DNA of 64,000 nt from Lithospermum erythrorhizon (taxonomy: Eukaryota > Streptophyta > Magnoliopsida > Boraginales > Boraginaceae): positions 620,001-684,000 of the forward strand of contig JADFUC010001469.1 of assembly GCA_019722365.1 (NCBI GenBank), read 5' to 3'. Under the pieces are notes generated by a model. The model worked only from the letters and a program-made list of their open reading frames with translations. It made no database searches and had not been told where the DNA came from. The stretch's first letter is position 1. Each line of letters begins with the position of its first letter. Made by a program: the position numbers and the translations under genes. Of this stretch, positions 49,450-62,751 are shown in pieces.

Positions 49450-51022
49450 ATTACAAATTTGTTTTAGTAATATGCTTTTGTGCAACAACTTTGAAATAGT
49501 AAATGAAGATATTGATGGCATGACCTAATTTGGTCGATAAATGATGGATGAAATATGGTTGGAGTTCTACTCGTAATTACCTATGTAATGTTGTGTTTGG
49601 TGGAGTACATAAGCTCTCTAATTGATAAAGGAGTTAGAAGTCATTAAGTTTTAAGGTTTAAATCATCAATGTTTTATTTCATGTTCCATGATTTTTTTCA
49701 TTCCACTCAATAATACTGATACTGTACTTGAAACGTAAATTCAAAATAATGAAAAACGAAATATCATTATTATAGAATGGAGTGAAATCTCATTGCAATA
49801 CTTTTTCTTCAATATCACTAGTTAACATTGCCCTTTCACAAATAATTAATTGATCCAGCTCCTACCACTTTCATTGCTCTTTACACTTGTTGTTCCATTT
49901 CATCTTTTAAATAGGACAGACCCTACTAATAAGTTGTAATAACTCTAAGAAAATAGCCAAGAAAATAATATGCTAACCATGGCGATGAAACAGTAAATGA
50001 GAGAGACAGAGAGGCAAACTAATAAAACTATTTGATGCCTGAGTAGTCTTCTCTTCATCAATAATCCATTAATGCAAGCTTACAATATCAGGATTGAATT
50101 GAATTAAATGTCAGTAGTAGAAAGATGTACAAAATAGTACTCTGATATAGTTGGTTGAAACGTGCACTTTAAGTACCATGTATAAGTGCAGGACAAATAA
50201 GGCCACAAAAGAATTCATTTTATACAATGCGATCAAATTTGCCACAAATTTAATACTACGCCCGAAATCGCGCATTTATCGGTTTAACTTATTTTGACAC
50301 CCCAAATTGCACATGTTAATGTGGATCATATTAACTTCACTCACATAACAAGGTTTGGGTTGGACCTTATTTTTTGTCATCTTTTTTTTAAATCAAATTC
50401 CTGTACAATACTAGTTAAATAAAAAATAAAAAATATATCATTATTTTTATTTTTTGCATCTATAAATAGACAGTTGCATTTGAATTGACACCAAAAATTA
50501 AATTAATTATTGAATCAGATGAAATATTATCAATTTTTTGAAAATCTCAAAAAAAAAATATATTTCATGATGGGTGAAGATAAACGATATAAGAGAGAGT
50601 AGTAATAATTGACACCTCGAATAACACGCCGCTGAAAAAAGTTTATTCACAAGTAGTTCGATGCGGCGCAGGTTGCCACCTGGACACCCACTATCATGGA
50701 TGGCCCAAGTGTCAAGTTCTAAATAATATTCTAACATCCCAATAGATTATCTCTTTCCATCCCAAAAATATCATTCCATTTTACTATTTCTTTGATCGAA
50801 CTTTATAAACTTCGATCACGTAATTCTCATTACGATAAGAAATAATATTATAAACATACGAGATCTTGTTAGATTCGCTTTCAATATATATTTTGAAATA
50901 CTTTTGGTATAATTTTCACGCTACAGATAATTGTATATTTATGCAAGTTCAAAGGCTTCTATGATCAGAAAGTCAAAATGTGACAATCTGGGATGAAAGG
51001 AGTATCACTTGAAATGTATGAT
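49450..51022. other. AT-rich intergenic DNA
   Basis: No exon, RNA gene or transposon protein is seen. Base composition is AT-rich, in contrast to the GC-richer gypsy relic that begins around 51.1 kb. Confidence 0.6.
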
Positions 51023-51964
51023 ACCAAATAACAATTGCACGCAAAAAAGAATTTTATTATTTATTTAAAGGGGTACAAAATAAAACCCATTGTAGGGAAA
51101 AAAATTTTCAGTGTAGATGTTTTATCAAATCGAAGAGAATCGACTGCCCAAAAACTATGTATCCCTCAAGCCGCTTATGGAATGACAACCCGTCAAATAA
51201 GGATGTGGTCGGATAACGCTTCGAGCTTGTAACTTTGTCAAAGGTGCCGATAAGAAAATATCAACTGGTCGTCAGGTTCACCAAAGATCCGCTCAACCGT
51301 GAAATTCGCAATAATCGGGGGCTATGACCACGGCTCATGCTGGAACTCACCCGATCAACTCCTCATCCGTGAGCAATGGATCGCTTCTTAATGCCGGTGC
51401 TTCGGGTTGATTGAATATATCGATCTTCTCAAGGTAACCCTTCTAGAGTTACGCTGAAGCCTCCCGCGCCTCCTCCAAATGGTATCAATACGCCTGCGAG
51501 TGTTGGAGTTCAGCGGTTCAACCTTAACGCGGCGCGGGGGCTCCTCGCTTTGACGCCGCCATCGCTACCGAGCCCCATTCGCCGTGATACCCTTCGTGCA
51601 TCCTCTTTTATCAATTTCTATTTCCTCGAGTCCAAACCCTCGCACTCATTAGTGTCATGGCCATGTTCTCGGCTTATATTCTAATATCTGTTTTGTCCCT
51701 CTCGTGCACTTCTTTATCCCGCGACTGGCTTGGGAGGTTTATCTTCAATTTGAGCGACACCCCAAATGGCGGAAACTCGCAACGGGTAAAACCCGGCCAA
51801 TCTCTTCTCGTATCAGACTAAGCCTTTTTGAGGCATTGGTTCAAAAGTCCTTCTTTTGATCCTTGCCCCCTGCCTGTCAGAACCGTCCTGCACCGGCATT
51901 TTTCTTAGGACTTAGGACTTCCCCTTCTTTCCTTAGCGTCCCCGGAGGTCATTCGCCTATGTAT

Positions 51965-52528
51965 CTATTTTTCAGCCTCCTCCAACTCAACATACCGGGG
52001 CGAACTCGAGTCGTGAGTTCGCCCTTTGATAATGGGTTTCCAACCATGCCTTCTTGAAGTTTTCTCCGCGATAAAACCACGTAGAATGCCATAAGCTACC
52101 TCAAGGTTGACTTCCGGAATCGTGAGCAGGATGTCGTTATAGCGCTTATGATAGCTCAGTACTTCATTAGGTCCTTGCCGTATATCCATCAGTAGTTTTC
52201 CATCCTCGTGCTTCCGTGATGTTGGTAATCTAAATTTCACTATGAAGACCGTAGTTTGTCGGTACGAATCTATAGAATTAAGAGGCAAAGCTAATGCACT
52301 TACCTGCCTCGGCCTGGACAAACTATTGGAGAACGCCTTGGCGTAAATATCGGGATTGTTGGAGGTAATAGTCATCTTGGCCAAAAATCCCTGCAAATGT
52401 TTTACTGGGTCGCCACTACCATTAAACTGGGTAAATTGCGGGAGGATGAACCCTTGCGGTAATGGAATCCCGTCCAAACGACCAGAAACTGCATTTGGTT
52501 TTACATCTCTTTTAAGTAACGGCAGCAT
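51965..52528 (-). pseudogene. Gypsy gag fragment
   Basis: A 187-residue open piece reads GIPLPQGFILPQFTQFNGSG, then HLQGFLAKMTI, DIYAKAFSNSLSRP, LNSIDSYRQ and EVLSYHKRYNDILLTIPEVN. This is the order of the plant gypsy gag capsid region (retrotrans_gag). The usual W in the centre is replaced, and the full gag is longer at both ends. It is collinear with broken gag text in the first gypsy element (about 18640-18330). Confidence 0.82.
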
Positions 52529-52866
52529 GAACGCCTCATCATTTCTTTTAATGTCACCAGCCTCACTGTAACTTTAATCGGGCCTGACCAAGAAGGTTTC
52601 GCGGCTGCCGAGCCTCGCATTGCCTGGCTCTCACCACCAGCAAAGCCACCGTCCCCGATGGTCAGGGTGACCTGAACACCTATCGCCCTCTCTCCGCCTT
52701 TTATTGTTGCGCATTTACCCGTTTTACCGCTTCAATATCTTCGGGATATTGATTCCGCGGGTTGTCGGGTTTGGACAAGACGTTTGACGAGGCGGTGACT
52801 CGACTCGCAACGTACATTATTTGTGTGTTTCCACGGCTTGTATCGCCTCCCACAGACGGCGCCACT

Positions 52867-53521
52867 TGATTTGTTCCATCAAGCATGCATTATATTATTA
52901 CAAGTTCAAATGGGTTTTTCACAACTCCATTCTTTCAGGATTTGGACCGGGCTTTTTGGTGGACTCGAAGCTATTATAATAAATTGTTCTCCTAGGCACT
53001 GATCTCGAGGCTTCAGTCCTTTCTTCTTACAGCTGGGTTTTGGGAGATCTATGTTATCGCCTGGGCCGTGGCTGATTCAAGCCACCGCTTCTGACCGAAA
53101 AGCTGACTACGGGTGCGATCACAAACACTACCCATCAAGTCAAGATTGAGTTATGAGAATACAAGAATAGCAAAGTGTATTAGAGAATAAGAATTTGGAA
53201 TTAAGGGAGAGTTGGTACTAACGATGGTGTATTTATATAACAAGACCACAGCCAATATATCTCTTCTTCATGTGATCACGCCACACGTCAACATCTGACC
53301 TATTAAGACCTTGGAGCCCTTTACCTACGCGAATCTTACAATCCAAAGATATTGCCGCAAGGTACAAGATATATATCACTTTACCAATGCCGAGGCTTCA
53401 AAGAATAACCAAATAGTTGAAGACAAAACCTTATTAAGAACAAAATTATATATAAACTTGTGTAATATTGAACATTGTAATCATGTATACAATTGAAGTA
53501 TTATACATTTCAAGTTAATCA
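52867..53521 (-). repeat. Gypsy 5' LTR (only copy left)
   Basis: On the minus strand it runs TGATTAACTTGAAATG to the primer site and contains a TATATAAATACACC box (about 53240) at the place of an LTR promoter. There is no second copy to align, so the outer end at 53521 rests on the TGAT/ATCA rule. Confidence 0.65.
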
Positions 53522-54726
53522 TTGTGTCCGATATAGTATATACGATATTCTAATATGGAAAAAGGGTTTCAAATCACAACAATATAAATTAACTCGTTCT
53601 ATTGATGGATAAAAATGGCAGTTTAAACATAATAATTACAACGAGTACTAGGGTGACTGTTTTGGTTCTCAATAAAAACCCAATGAAGTACTCCACAACT
53701 AAGTAGGGATGAGAACATGTCTAGAAACGAATGACACTTTTTGTAATTCCAAATGAGAACATGTCTAGAAACGAATGAATACCCTTTTGTAATTCCAAAA
53801 TGCAAAATTGTGCTTCCAAAATGTTTGGAACACGTACTGGTTAATGAGATAAAATGTTGCATTCTTAACCATCCATAACAAAACTATTTTTGCATATGGT
53901 ATTCATGTGATTATGATAGCCTATCATAGAAACTAGTTCATTACGAAATTATCTACATCCTTAGTAGAAATCTATTGAAATCTTATATCCATGGTTCACC
54001 ACCTTGAAATGCAAAATTTTCAAAGAATCTTAACAAATTGATGTAAGTTGTTGGACAAAATTGTAATTCCATCATTATATTAATATATTATAACAAAATC
54101 ATACCTCACTGTATGATATATTAGTAGTTTCGTAAAGATGTTAGTGATAATGACACATCTAGCGGACAGTTTAACTCTATCTCTCACATATCCTTCATTA
54201 TATGTTTTAAGGCCATTCTCGCATCCCATTCTTTTGTAAGAATTAATGAACGACTACCCGAAAATTGATATATCAAATACTTCTGCGAGTACAATTCGAC
54301 AAACACAAATCGACTTGTATGTTCTTCAACTTGCTTACATACTTTAATAAAATATAAAACAAATATCATCAAGACAATTGAGAAGAAACTATGTAGGAAA
54401 AGTACAAAAAACATGATAAAATGGCAATTTACAAAGAGGCATCCTTTGAATTGCCATTCAAAGAATGATGATACAGGAAATCTTCAAGAGAAAGCAGAAT
54501 ACAAAAGCAAAAGATGAAGTCAAATACTCTACACACCATATCAAAAGTTAAGATAAAATTTGTAGAAAAGGTCAAATTTTGTAACTGTCAATTGGAAAGA
54601 CACCCTGTAATAACCCTACATCCATCTATATAAGAAGGGGTTAGAGGATCCAGAAAATGCAGAGGTTCATCTCCTTGACCTTGAGTAAAGATGAAGAAAA
54701 ATAAATATGAAAAGAAAAAGGGATTT
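53522..54726. other. Intergenic DNA with a short duplication
   Basis: A 44-bp direct duplication (GAGAACATGTCTAGAAACGA at 53711 and 53755) is present. No gene is seen before the tRNA. Confidence 0.6.
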
Positions 54727-54799
54727 GGCTTCGCCCGGGTTCGAACCGGAGACCTTCAGTGTGTTAGACTGACGTGATAACCAACTACACCACGAAACC
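54727..54799 (-). tRNA. tRNA-Val (anticodon AAC)
   Basis: The minus strand folds as a complete 73-nt cloverleaf. The acceptor stem GGTTTCG pairs with CGAAGCC (one G-T pair), the D arm holds GTAGTTGGTTA, the anticodon arm is TCAGT-CTAACAC-ACTGA, and the T arm holds GGTTCGAACCC. A internal promoter boxes are intact (TGGTGTAGTTGG and GGTTCGAACC). The base after the acceptor stem is A, as expected for valine tRNA. There is no intron and no encoded CCA, as normal for a nuclear plant gene. The flank lacks organelle-like sequence. Confidence 0.97.
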
Positions 54800-55791
54800 T
54801 GTTGATAAAACATCTCAGATTTACTAATTTGACCAAATATAAATAGCTTCTGACATGAAGGGGGATGAAATAGGAACAAAAGGGATACACCAAACAAGAT
54901 CCTTCTCCAGTTCTCCTTCCCTTTTTTCGGAAGAAAGGGAAGATCGGGACAAAATCGATGAAACGGAAAAAATCCGAGTGAATGGAAAGGAAAAAACAAA
55001 TATCAGTAGAATGTCATGCAACCTTTATGAACCACAATATGGCCATACGTTCAACGTTGCACAAGAAAAATTGTATGAGCCTACCATTACAAGAGAGAAC
55101 ACAAATTGCAAAACATAAGATAATTTCTTGAAATGGCTTGTTTTCATAGCCCTCCTATCTGCATGTTGCAGCTTCGTTAGCTACGCGCCCCGGACCCTAT
55201 GCCAGGATCGCCTTACTACATCGCTATGTCAACAGTGAATAGCATTTCAGACCTCATTGATAGCAAGCGCGTTGTTTGCAGATGCTTCATGGATCTCATT
55301 TTAACTACCCCACACACACACACACATCTTTCTGTAGCTCATTAGATAGCATTTTGATGCACTGATTACAAAATAACTGATTCAATTACTTCACATTTCC
55401 TTGTAGCATTTCATGACTTGTCTTCAGAAGACAGATATTAAGGAAGCTATGCAATCGTCAAGATCATTGAGCTTCTTTAGTTCTTTAGCAGTCACAATTT
55501 ACTGAAATTTTAATGATAATTTTAGCTTACTTGTTGCCTTAATGATTTTTTACACATGTAATTCACACATTAGCAAACAATGATTTATATTCACTTGAAC
55601 AAGAAAAGGTCCACGGGTTGCATTAGTATTCAAGTTACCTCAGCAAAGGTAATTATTTACTGGAGGAACTATTTGTACAATTACAATTGATAACCTTCAC
55701 ATATCTTAAATGGAAGAGAATACACGTGATTCTAAAGCCAGGCATTCTATCTGGACAGATTACTGCCGGAATTAGCAGGGATTGGCGTCCC
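54800..55791. other. Intergenic DNA between tRNA-Val and the IQD gene
   Basis: Holds a (CA)8 microsatellite at 55311-55326 and the 3' UTR of the IQD gene. No other gene is supported. Confidence 0.6.
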
Positions 55792-58692
55792 TCACTTACC
55801 CAATTGAGCTGAACTGGAGTAACCTTTACTTTGGTAGTTGAAATGTAATGTTGAATCCTTCTCTGAACGAGTATCTGAATTACAAGGACCACGCAAAAAC
55901 TGCCCGCTTGTAGTGAGATTATCAAACTGTGATCGCTGCTTAGGGGCACTCTGAGACCTCACCTTAGCCCTGTATGATTCAGTATTGGCCATGTAATTAG
56001 GATAACTGAGATAGTCACCGTAGAAGCTCTTGCCACCCTCGCTCCTCACAGGGCTGAAAGCATTTCTTCTTTTGCTGCTTCCAGGCCTGGAGGACGCTGA
56101 ATGGACATGTGGACTGTTCTCAGCAGTCCATAGAGGTAACTTATCAGCTTCTGCAGGAACTTTAAGTGACTTTATCGACGAGACTTCCCCTGAAGAAAAA
56201 CTTGGATCTGGATTTTGATATCTTGCCGAGTTTGTTGAATCTGTTACAAGAGGTCGGCGCCCTTGTGCGCTGTCATTCCAAGCTGAAAAATACTGGGAAC
56301 TCTTGAAGGGCTTACCCGTTCGCCTTGGATTCTGATGTGGCTTCCAAGTATCTACTTCAAGAATCTTGTCGCTATTCTCATCATCACCACATTTGTGTTT
56401 AAATGAGGCACTCTGATGGTTGACCCATGTGCATTCCTCCATCCATCGATCTAACCAATTGGAAGGTATAGAGGCTCTTTCTCCAACACTATGGTTCATG
56501 ACATTAGATCTTGAGCAAGATTTCTGCGTGTGCTGAAAAAAGAAAGACCAATTATTTTTTGTTTGTTTGATTTTTATAACCAACATTTCATGGTCAGGTC
56601 TCAAATTAGAACAGTTGTCAAATTGTAAATGAATTGTCTTACTAAGATTACTTCTGAAGGAAAAATAATTATCTTAGACAATGGCACAAAAGCATTTAAA
56701 TATCATTTTCAGGGGGTTGTAAAACAACTAAATCTACAAAATAAGGGCAAACTTCTCTGAACTGTGAACCTGAGTATAGAATACAGTGCCAAGATTAAGA
56801 AAAATCATGCCAGCAAAATCAACATTATCAATGGCATAAAAAGGATGACCAGTGAACTGATCTCGAGTCTTCCCACAGATCATTTTCACCAATTTTATCT
56901 TGCTCATTTCGAGTTTTCTCCTTTTACAGAATCTGTTTCCAAAATTTCCACTTTCAAGGAGATGTCTGTTAAGGCTTTATATAATTTTGATCACCATATG
57001 AGAAATCATTAAAAAAAATAAAATTCCAAGATCAGATAAGTACCTTCAGAGTTTGTCCCCCATGATTGAAAGTGACAGGGTGTTGCCGGAGGTCATTTCC
57101 TTTAGAGGTTTCGTTTCCCTGAATGTGAACATGTGAGGAAAATTGGAATTGTGCGATGACATGGACACTATCATTAAGATCTTTCAGGAGAAAGATGGTG
57201 GACATTTAGCTCCTCTTACTAAAGCACAATGCACAACAAGAGAACCTTTACGAGAAATGTTAAATTAAAATGTAGAACATACAGTTGTAAATTGCTTATT
57301 CAGCTATATCTTTATATGTTTAAACTGGTGAATTCTGTACAACATATCATATATGCTTAATTTCTATCCTCGAATAACCTCCCCACATTGGTGATGGACT
57401 AGCCGTGCGGGGGCGCCCAACGTTGAGCGTATCAACGTTTTTTTTTAATTTCTATCTACCATATCCACAAGATTAATTCAGTAAAACCTTTTCATCTCCT
57501 CTATCCATCACTTCATTCTGACTTTAAATTTCAAATAATCAAACATTTATGGCTAATCACTTGGAACAATCTTCTGTCAATAGGTTTTCTTAGAATGCCT
57601 AACTAATTGCCATTGCCTATGCATTTACTTTATCGGTTGTACACTTCTACTACCTAACAAGGTGTAACCACATATTTGGAAAGCAAAATGGTAGTTAAAT
57701 TATATGTTGTACAACTAAGTTCCAATTCTAATATGGATTAATATATTAAATGAATCCCACTCCCAAAAGTTCGAAAATTTAGCCACTCACGGGATGCCAA
57801 TTTTGGAATAGGTTGTTGGTAGATTGGGATGAATCGGAACTATAAGCTCGTGTTGCACATGCTCGGGCTTGGATTCGGGCCATTGCCTGCATTCTCTTTA
57901 GCATATCTGCACTTTGTTTCCTGACAATGCGACCTCTTACTAAAGCTTGAAGCTTTACCAATCCTCTAAGTGCCTTCAAAGCTCTTCTAGCCTAGAACAT
58001 ATGATCATTAACAAATTCAAAAACCATAATATACAAGAGATTCAAATCCATTAAAACATTAATAAATTCAAACACCATAATATACAAGAGATTCAAATCC
58101 ATTAAAACAACATTAATAAATTCAAATAACACAAGACAACATGAAGAAATCCAAACCTCATAAAAACAACATTAAAAAATTCAAACCACATAAACCAACA
58201 TTAAAAAACTCAAATCCCATAAAACAAGATTAAGAAATTCAAAACCCATAAAAAACATTAAAAAACTCAAACCTCATCAAAACAACATTAAGACCAGTGT
58301 ACAACATTAAAAACTCCATGAATAAACTATGACCAGTGTACACTTTTAAAGCTGAAGGTACAAACCAGGTAAGCACGAAAAGCAGACTGAATCTTGATAG
58401 CAGCCAATTCACCACCACTTCTACTTCTACTAACTCCACTAGTCAACCTCACCACCTCCGCAGCTGCACGCGCCGCCGCAACAGCCGCCTCCGCCACCGC
58501 AGCTGTTGCAACCGCCACTGCTATGGCATGTTTATTAGCATCAACTTCTTCAACAAAACTACCTTCTGCTTCATCAAGATTAGATTTTTTCACATACCCA
58601 TCTTTAGTTTTTGCATGATTTAACTTCCCAGAAGAAGAATTTGTCTTTTTGGGTCGGAAAAATGAACGGAACCATTTTGAAGCCTTACCCAT
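55792..58692 (-). CDS. IQ67-domain (IQD) calmodulin-binding protein
   Basis: Four exons, 58692-58366, 57991-57791, 57118-57044 and 56532-55792, join in frame to 447 residues. The start [16 protein letters not shown] is typical of IQD proteins. An alanine-rich helix follows ([20 protein letters not shown]), then the IQ67 region across the first intron: [37 protein letters not shown] and [15 protein letters not shown], three IQ-type calmodulin sites. The intron between the first IQ half and ARRAL is at the conserved place of the family. The C-terminal half is basic and serine-rich ([33 protein letters not shown]), as in many IQDs that act as calmodulin-linked scaffolds at microtubules, membrane or nucleus. 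The stop (TGA at 55794) overlaps a donor-like GGTAAGT, so a spliced longer end cannot be excluded. Confidence 0.92.
58005..58290. repeat. Tandem repeats in IQD intron 1
   Basis: The 3'-most part of intron 1 (on the gene's strand) contains two 50-60-bp units with CCATAATATACAAGAGATTC, then several 30-35-bp units of the AACATTAAAAAATTCAAA type. Period and wording drift along the array. Confidence 0.85.
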
Positions 58693-61600
58693 TATTATTC
58701 ATAGCGCTTTGTGTAAAGCATTATGCTTGTGAAAAAGTGTCGGCTATGTGAAAATGTTGAGAGTAGTAAATACGACGCGGAACTTATGGGGGATTTCAAG
58801 AGTATATAACACTCCGTTCATATATAATTGAATAATTTAGCATTGAAATAATATCTTAATCATGAACATCTTATGTTTGAGTTAAGAGTTCGAATCATAT
58901 TATATGGAGAAGGAATTGTAAATTACTCTTTTCGTTTTTTTTTAATATGATTTTGCAAGACTTTCATTACGATTAAAGAAAATAAAAAAGAGTTAAAAAA
59001 ACGATTTAACGTAAAATACAATCAATTTAAACAATAATACCATTGATTGTCATTTTATTTCAAGAAAAAGTAATTAAAAAACATTGAAAATGTAAAATTA
59101 TTTATTATATTAATTTTTTTAATATAATTAAAGAAGAATCAAGACAAATGTTCATAATTTAAATTCAATCGTTGACGTGAGTGAGATTTAACTATCAAAA
59201 AATACTGTACAATATTTCCTTCAAAGGTTTTTAATTGTACTTTTCGTTTTTTATGTCAATCTCTAATAAAATATAAACATTATATATATTTGATATTGTT
59301 GGATTGTCATTTGGAAGTATTTTATCGATATTATTTTCTTGTTATTGTTTATAATATGATTATAAAGTATTACATAGTAAAAGTTTGATACGGAAAATGA
59401 AAATATGAATTAAAATGGATTGGTGAATTTGAGAGGTAGGATTGAGCACCACTAGTAGCTATTGAGAAGTTGCAGTTGGAGATAGGGACCCCGTTGTCTT
59501 TCAATGAGAGGACCATTACAGGTAAGATTTTTGTTACATCCTTGTCAAATGGTTGCCCATTCTTTATCTACGGAGTATTCCATAAGGAATTCTTTTTTTT
59601 CTTCCCAAATATACTTCTCCAGTTTCATTCCTTATAAATTTCTTAAATTATACTTAAAATAAAATATATATAATGTTGCAGTTGATGGGATCACTATCTC
59701 AATAGTTGAGATTATAATTAGAATTTGAAAGAATTGTAAGATAATAACTTGAGAGGATCTAATTTCATAAGACATCATTCTATGAATAATTGAAGAATTG
59801 GTTTAGGAACTTCATGATTAACAAATTCCTAATTAGTCCGATTTTATAGTAAATCTTATTGTTGGTGTTATTATTTTATACATCTCAATTCTTGTTGTAA
59901 TTATTGATTGTTTGTGATGGATTTAATATCATCCAATTTATTTTAAAAATAGGGGTATACTCAATTTCATTTGAAGTATTACCCGTTTTGATGGTACTAT
60001 CAGCATACAATTTTATCCTTAAAATAATCTCATGAAATAGCAAGTTAAATTTTCGTTCTCTCATATCCTTTTAACACACTTTGATGGGTAATAGAATAGG
60101 TCGATTAATATCAACCATGAGAGGAGTATAAATGAAAGAAAAATATGATTATTAGTATTGAGTGGAATACTAAAATCATTAGTTATCATTTAACTCGTTT
60201 GAGTAAGTATAGTACAACACATGTGATTATGTGAATACCATCCTAATAAGTTTGGTGAAAGTGAAAGTTGGGACACGTATGATTTTGAACTGATATCATT
60301 GATCTACAAGTTATCTGTTTGGTAATAACAAATACCATCATTGGTGGAGTTCTAGTTTTCAAGTTTTTTATGTTGTTGCCATCATATAAAAGATCGAATT
60401 ATTTTTAATCATCATTGGTGTAATATGATTTTCAAGTCTTTTATGATTGATCATCATTGTTGAAAATGGGTTAAAATTTCATTCAAGTACAAATTAAAAC
60501 ACCTACAATACTTTTGCATACTTCATTCACATCAATACTCCATTCAATTTAAATGGCCAGATCTTTCTCTATTAAGAAGAAAACCATTCTTTTTTCCTCT
60601 CCATACATCTTCAATGTGGTTGGTGACTATTAATCTATTATTACCCTTTTATATAAATGCATTTGACTTCAGCAAGTGCACACCATTTTTCTTTAGTCTC
60701 AAAATAATTGTTATATAACATTATTATATTTACGGAATGTAATTATGGGATGGTTGTTTGGTTTATATCATTTATTGTTAGCAAGTTCGTTAAAAGTCGA
60801 TCCTCAAAAAATAGTAATATCGATTGCATGAGATTGTAAGGATTTAACTCGTAACAATGTTAATGTTGCAACATGCAAAAGAAAATTGATTTATACAAAA
60901 TCATTCATCAAGTGAAGTGTGAACAACTTTTAATATGTTGATAGAAAGCGAAAACATAATGGTGGGAGACTCATCACTTGTCAATTGTCATTGCTCAAGT
61001 TCTCATTCTCAAAATTAATACTACTACTCTATAATCTATATGAAGGATGATAAATCACATCCCCCTAACAAAAAACAAAAATGCACTACTCTACATACTT
61101 TTTGGGCCTACCAATGTCAATAAATGGCATAAATTCCCTAATAGAAGGCCCAGGGAAGAACTGGGTTCTCTTGTGTACTGCTTAGAGGGCCCACGATCCT
61201 CATAATGACTTGGGCTAATTTGAAGAAATTCACAAAAAACTAACTATTTCTCACTTGTCACAAGCTAATATATGAAATTCTAAGCTTATCTTTTCGCCCT
61301 TTAAATTTGGTCATTGTCAATTTGTCATTACAAGTAATCGAATCGAACCTTATCATTATAAGTAAAATTTTGTTATCACTAGACTAATTATAATGGTTGT
61401 TTAAACATATCTTAATCGGTAATGTTCTATTGATGTTCAATCCTTATCAAATTGTTGCCTATACCAACTAAACCAAACTTTATTTCATTCAATGGGGTAG
61501 TCTATACCAAATAACCCAAGCTTTACTCCCATTAAATGAGTTCGACTATAGAACATCTTCATTCACTCATTCAGTTCTAAATTAGTGGATAATACCTTTT

Positions 61601-61817
61601 CTAAACTCATAAATTCCCGATCAAATATGACATATTCATAATAAATTATCGACAAAACTTTTCATTAATTATCGAAATTTAACACAACCCTCTTTTTACA
61701 AGTCGGGACCGTCATTACAAAACCAGCCCCCTTTCCCGCTACATACATAAAAATCCGACGCGACAACTTTTGGAAGTACTATAATTTATACATTCCATTG
61801 TCTTTATTTCGGTAAAA
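58693..61817. other. Long AT-rich intergenic region
   Basis: Holds the IQD promoter on the left and the likely SEUSS-like promoter and leader on the right. I see no coding region, RNA gene or transposon protein in between. A GGTAAAAG/GTAAGTTT donor at about 61817 may end a non-coding first exon of the SEUSS-like gene. Confidence 0.55.
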
Positions 61818-62244
61818 GGTAAGTTTTTCTTTCTTCATAATTTTCTTCTTACTCTTACATATACTTAGATTGAAATAATTCAATATGATTGAGTATTCAC
61901 ATATTATTAGAGCTAATTAATTAATCTTTATTGTTGCTTTAATTTAAAGTTCATCTTTTTCAGCTGATCAATTGAGTAACTTTGAAGTTAACTGAATCTC
62001 ATGCTTTTATTTTCAAAATTTTGATTTTGGATTTTTTTTAAGTTGAGAAGAGATTTTGATCAGTGAGCTAATAGATTCTTGAAATTGACTTATTTTTTGT
62101 GATGTAACTATTTATTGGTTGATTTTTCTTTGTTTTTGTTTTTTTCAGTGAGTTTAGTCTCAGTTTTTACATAATTGATAGATTTTTTAGTAGGCTTAAA
62201 TGAGAGTTTGATTATTGGAAACAAATCATAGCTTTTCTTTTTTT

Positions 62245-62640
62245 CATTTGATAGATTATACAATCCAAGAACTTTTATGGGGGTTTAATGCATATTTAGT
62301 AATTTACATCAAAGTGTTTGTCTTAATTGACCATTTTGATTGTGTTTACTTTATATGCAATTTTATCAGTTGGGTTGTGTAAAGATATTTTTTTTTTTCA
62401 TTTGATAGATTATACAATCCAAGAAATTTTATTTGGTTTTAATGCACATTTAGTAATTTACATCAAAGTGTTTGTCTTAATTGAGAATTTGATCGTCTTT
62501 ACTTGGAGATAACTCTATATGCAATTTTTTCAGTTGGGTTTTGTAAAGATAGGTTTTTTTTCCCTTTGATAGATTATGCAATCCAAGAATTTTTATGTGG
62601 TTTTAATGCACATTAGTAATTTTTATTAAAGTATTTGTCT
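62245..62640 (+). repeat. Three tandem copies of about 155-165 bp in the SEUSS-like leader intron
   Basis: Copies start at TTTGATAGATTATACAATCC near 62246, 62400 and 62565. Each goes on with AATGCA(T/C)ATT(T)AGTAATTT and AAGTGTTTGTCTT-like blocks, and the first two end with CAGTTGGGTT(G/T)TGTAAAGAT. The third is most diverged. Confidence 0.9.
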
Positions 62641-62751
62641 TTTTTGTCTGTGGTTTAAGGTTTCCGTTGTTGTTATTATACTAATTGTTGCCTAATCGTT
62701 ATGGATTGCTGATTTTGTTCATAGCTGCTGATTTCGCCTGTTTGGCGCTTA

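Larger units (their letters stand above)
51240..53521 (-). mobile_element. Truncated Ty3/gypsy element, same family as 14-20 kb copy
   Basis: The right end is an LTR (52867-53521) that opens TGAT and closes ATCA, as in the first element. Two bases inside it the minus strand reads TGGCGCCGTCTGTGGGAG (52864-52847), the classic plant gypsy leader/primer site. A gag frame follows (52528-51965), then decayed gag C-terminal text down to about 51.4 kb. No protease, RT, integrase or left LTR is found, and no left duplication matches the TTGTG after 53521. So the element was cut off on its 3' side; the left border is approximate. Confidence 0.8.

Noticed and set aside
54667..54999. Minus-strand open frame containing WCSWLSRQSNTLKVSGSNPG
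   Set aside because: It is the translation of the tRNA-Val gene and its flanks; this wording is a common artefact.
55653..55949. Extra last exon for the IQD gene after the donor-like GGTAAGT
   Set aside because: A possible acceptor exists near 55765, but the text after it is not family-like; the direct stop is simpler.
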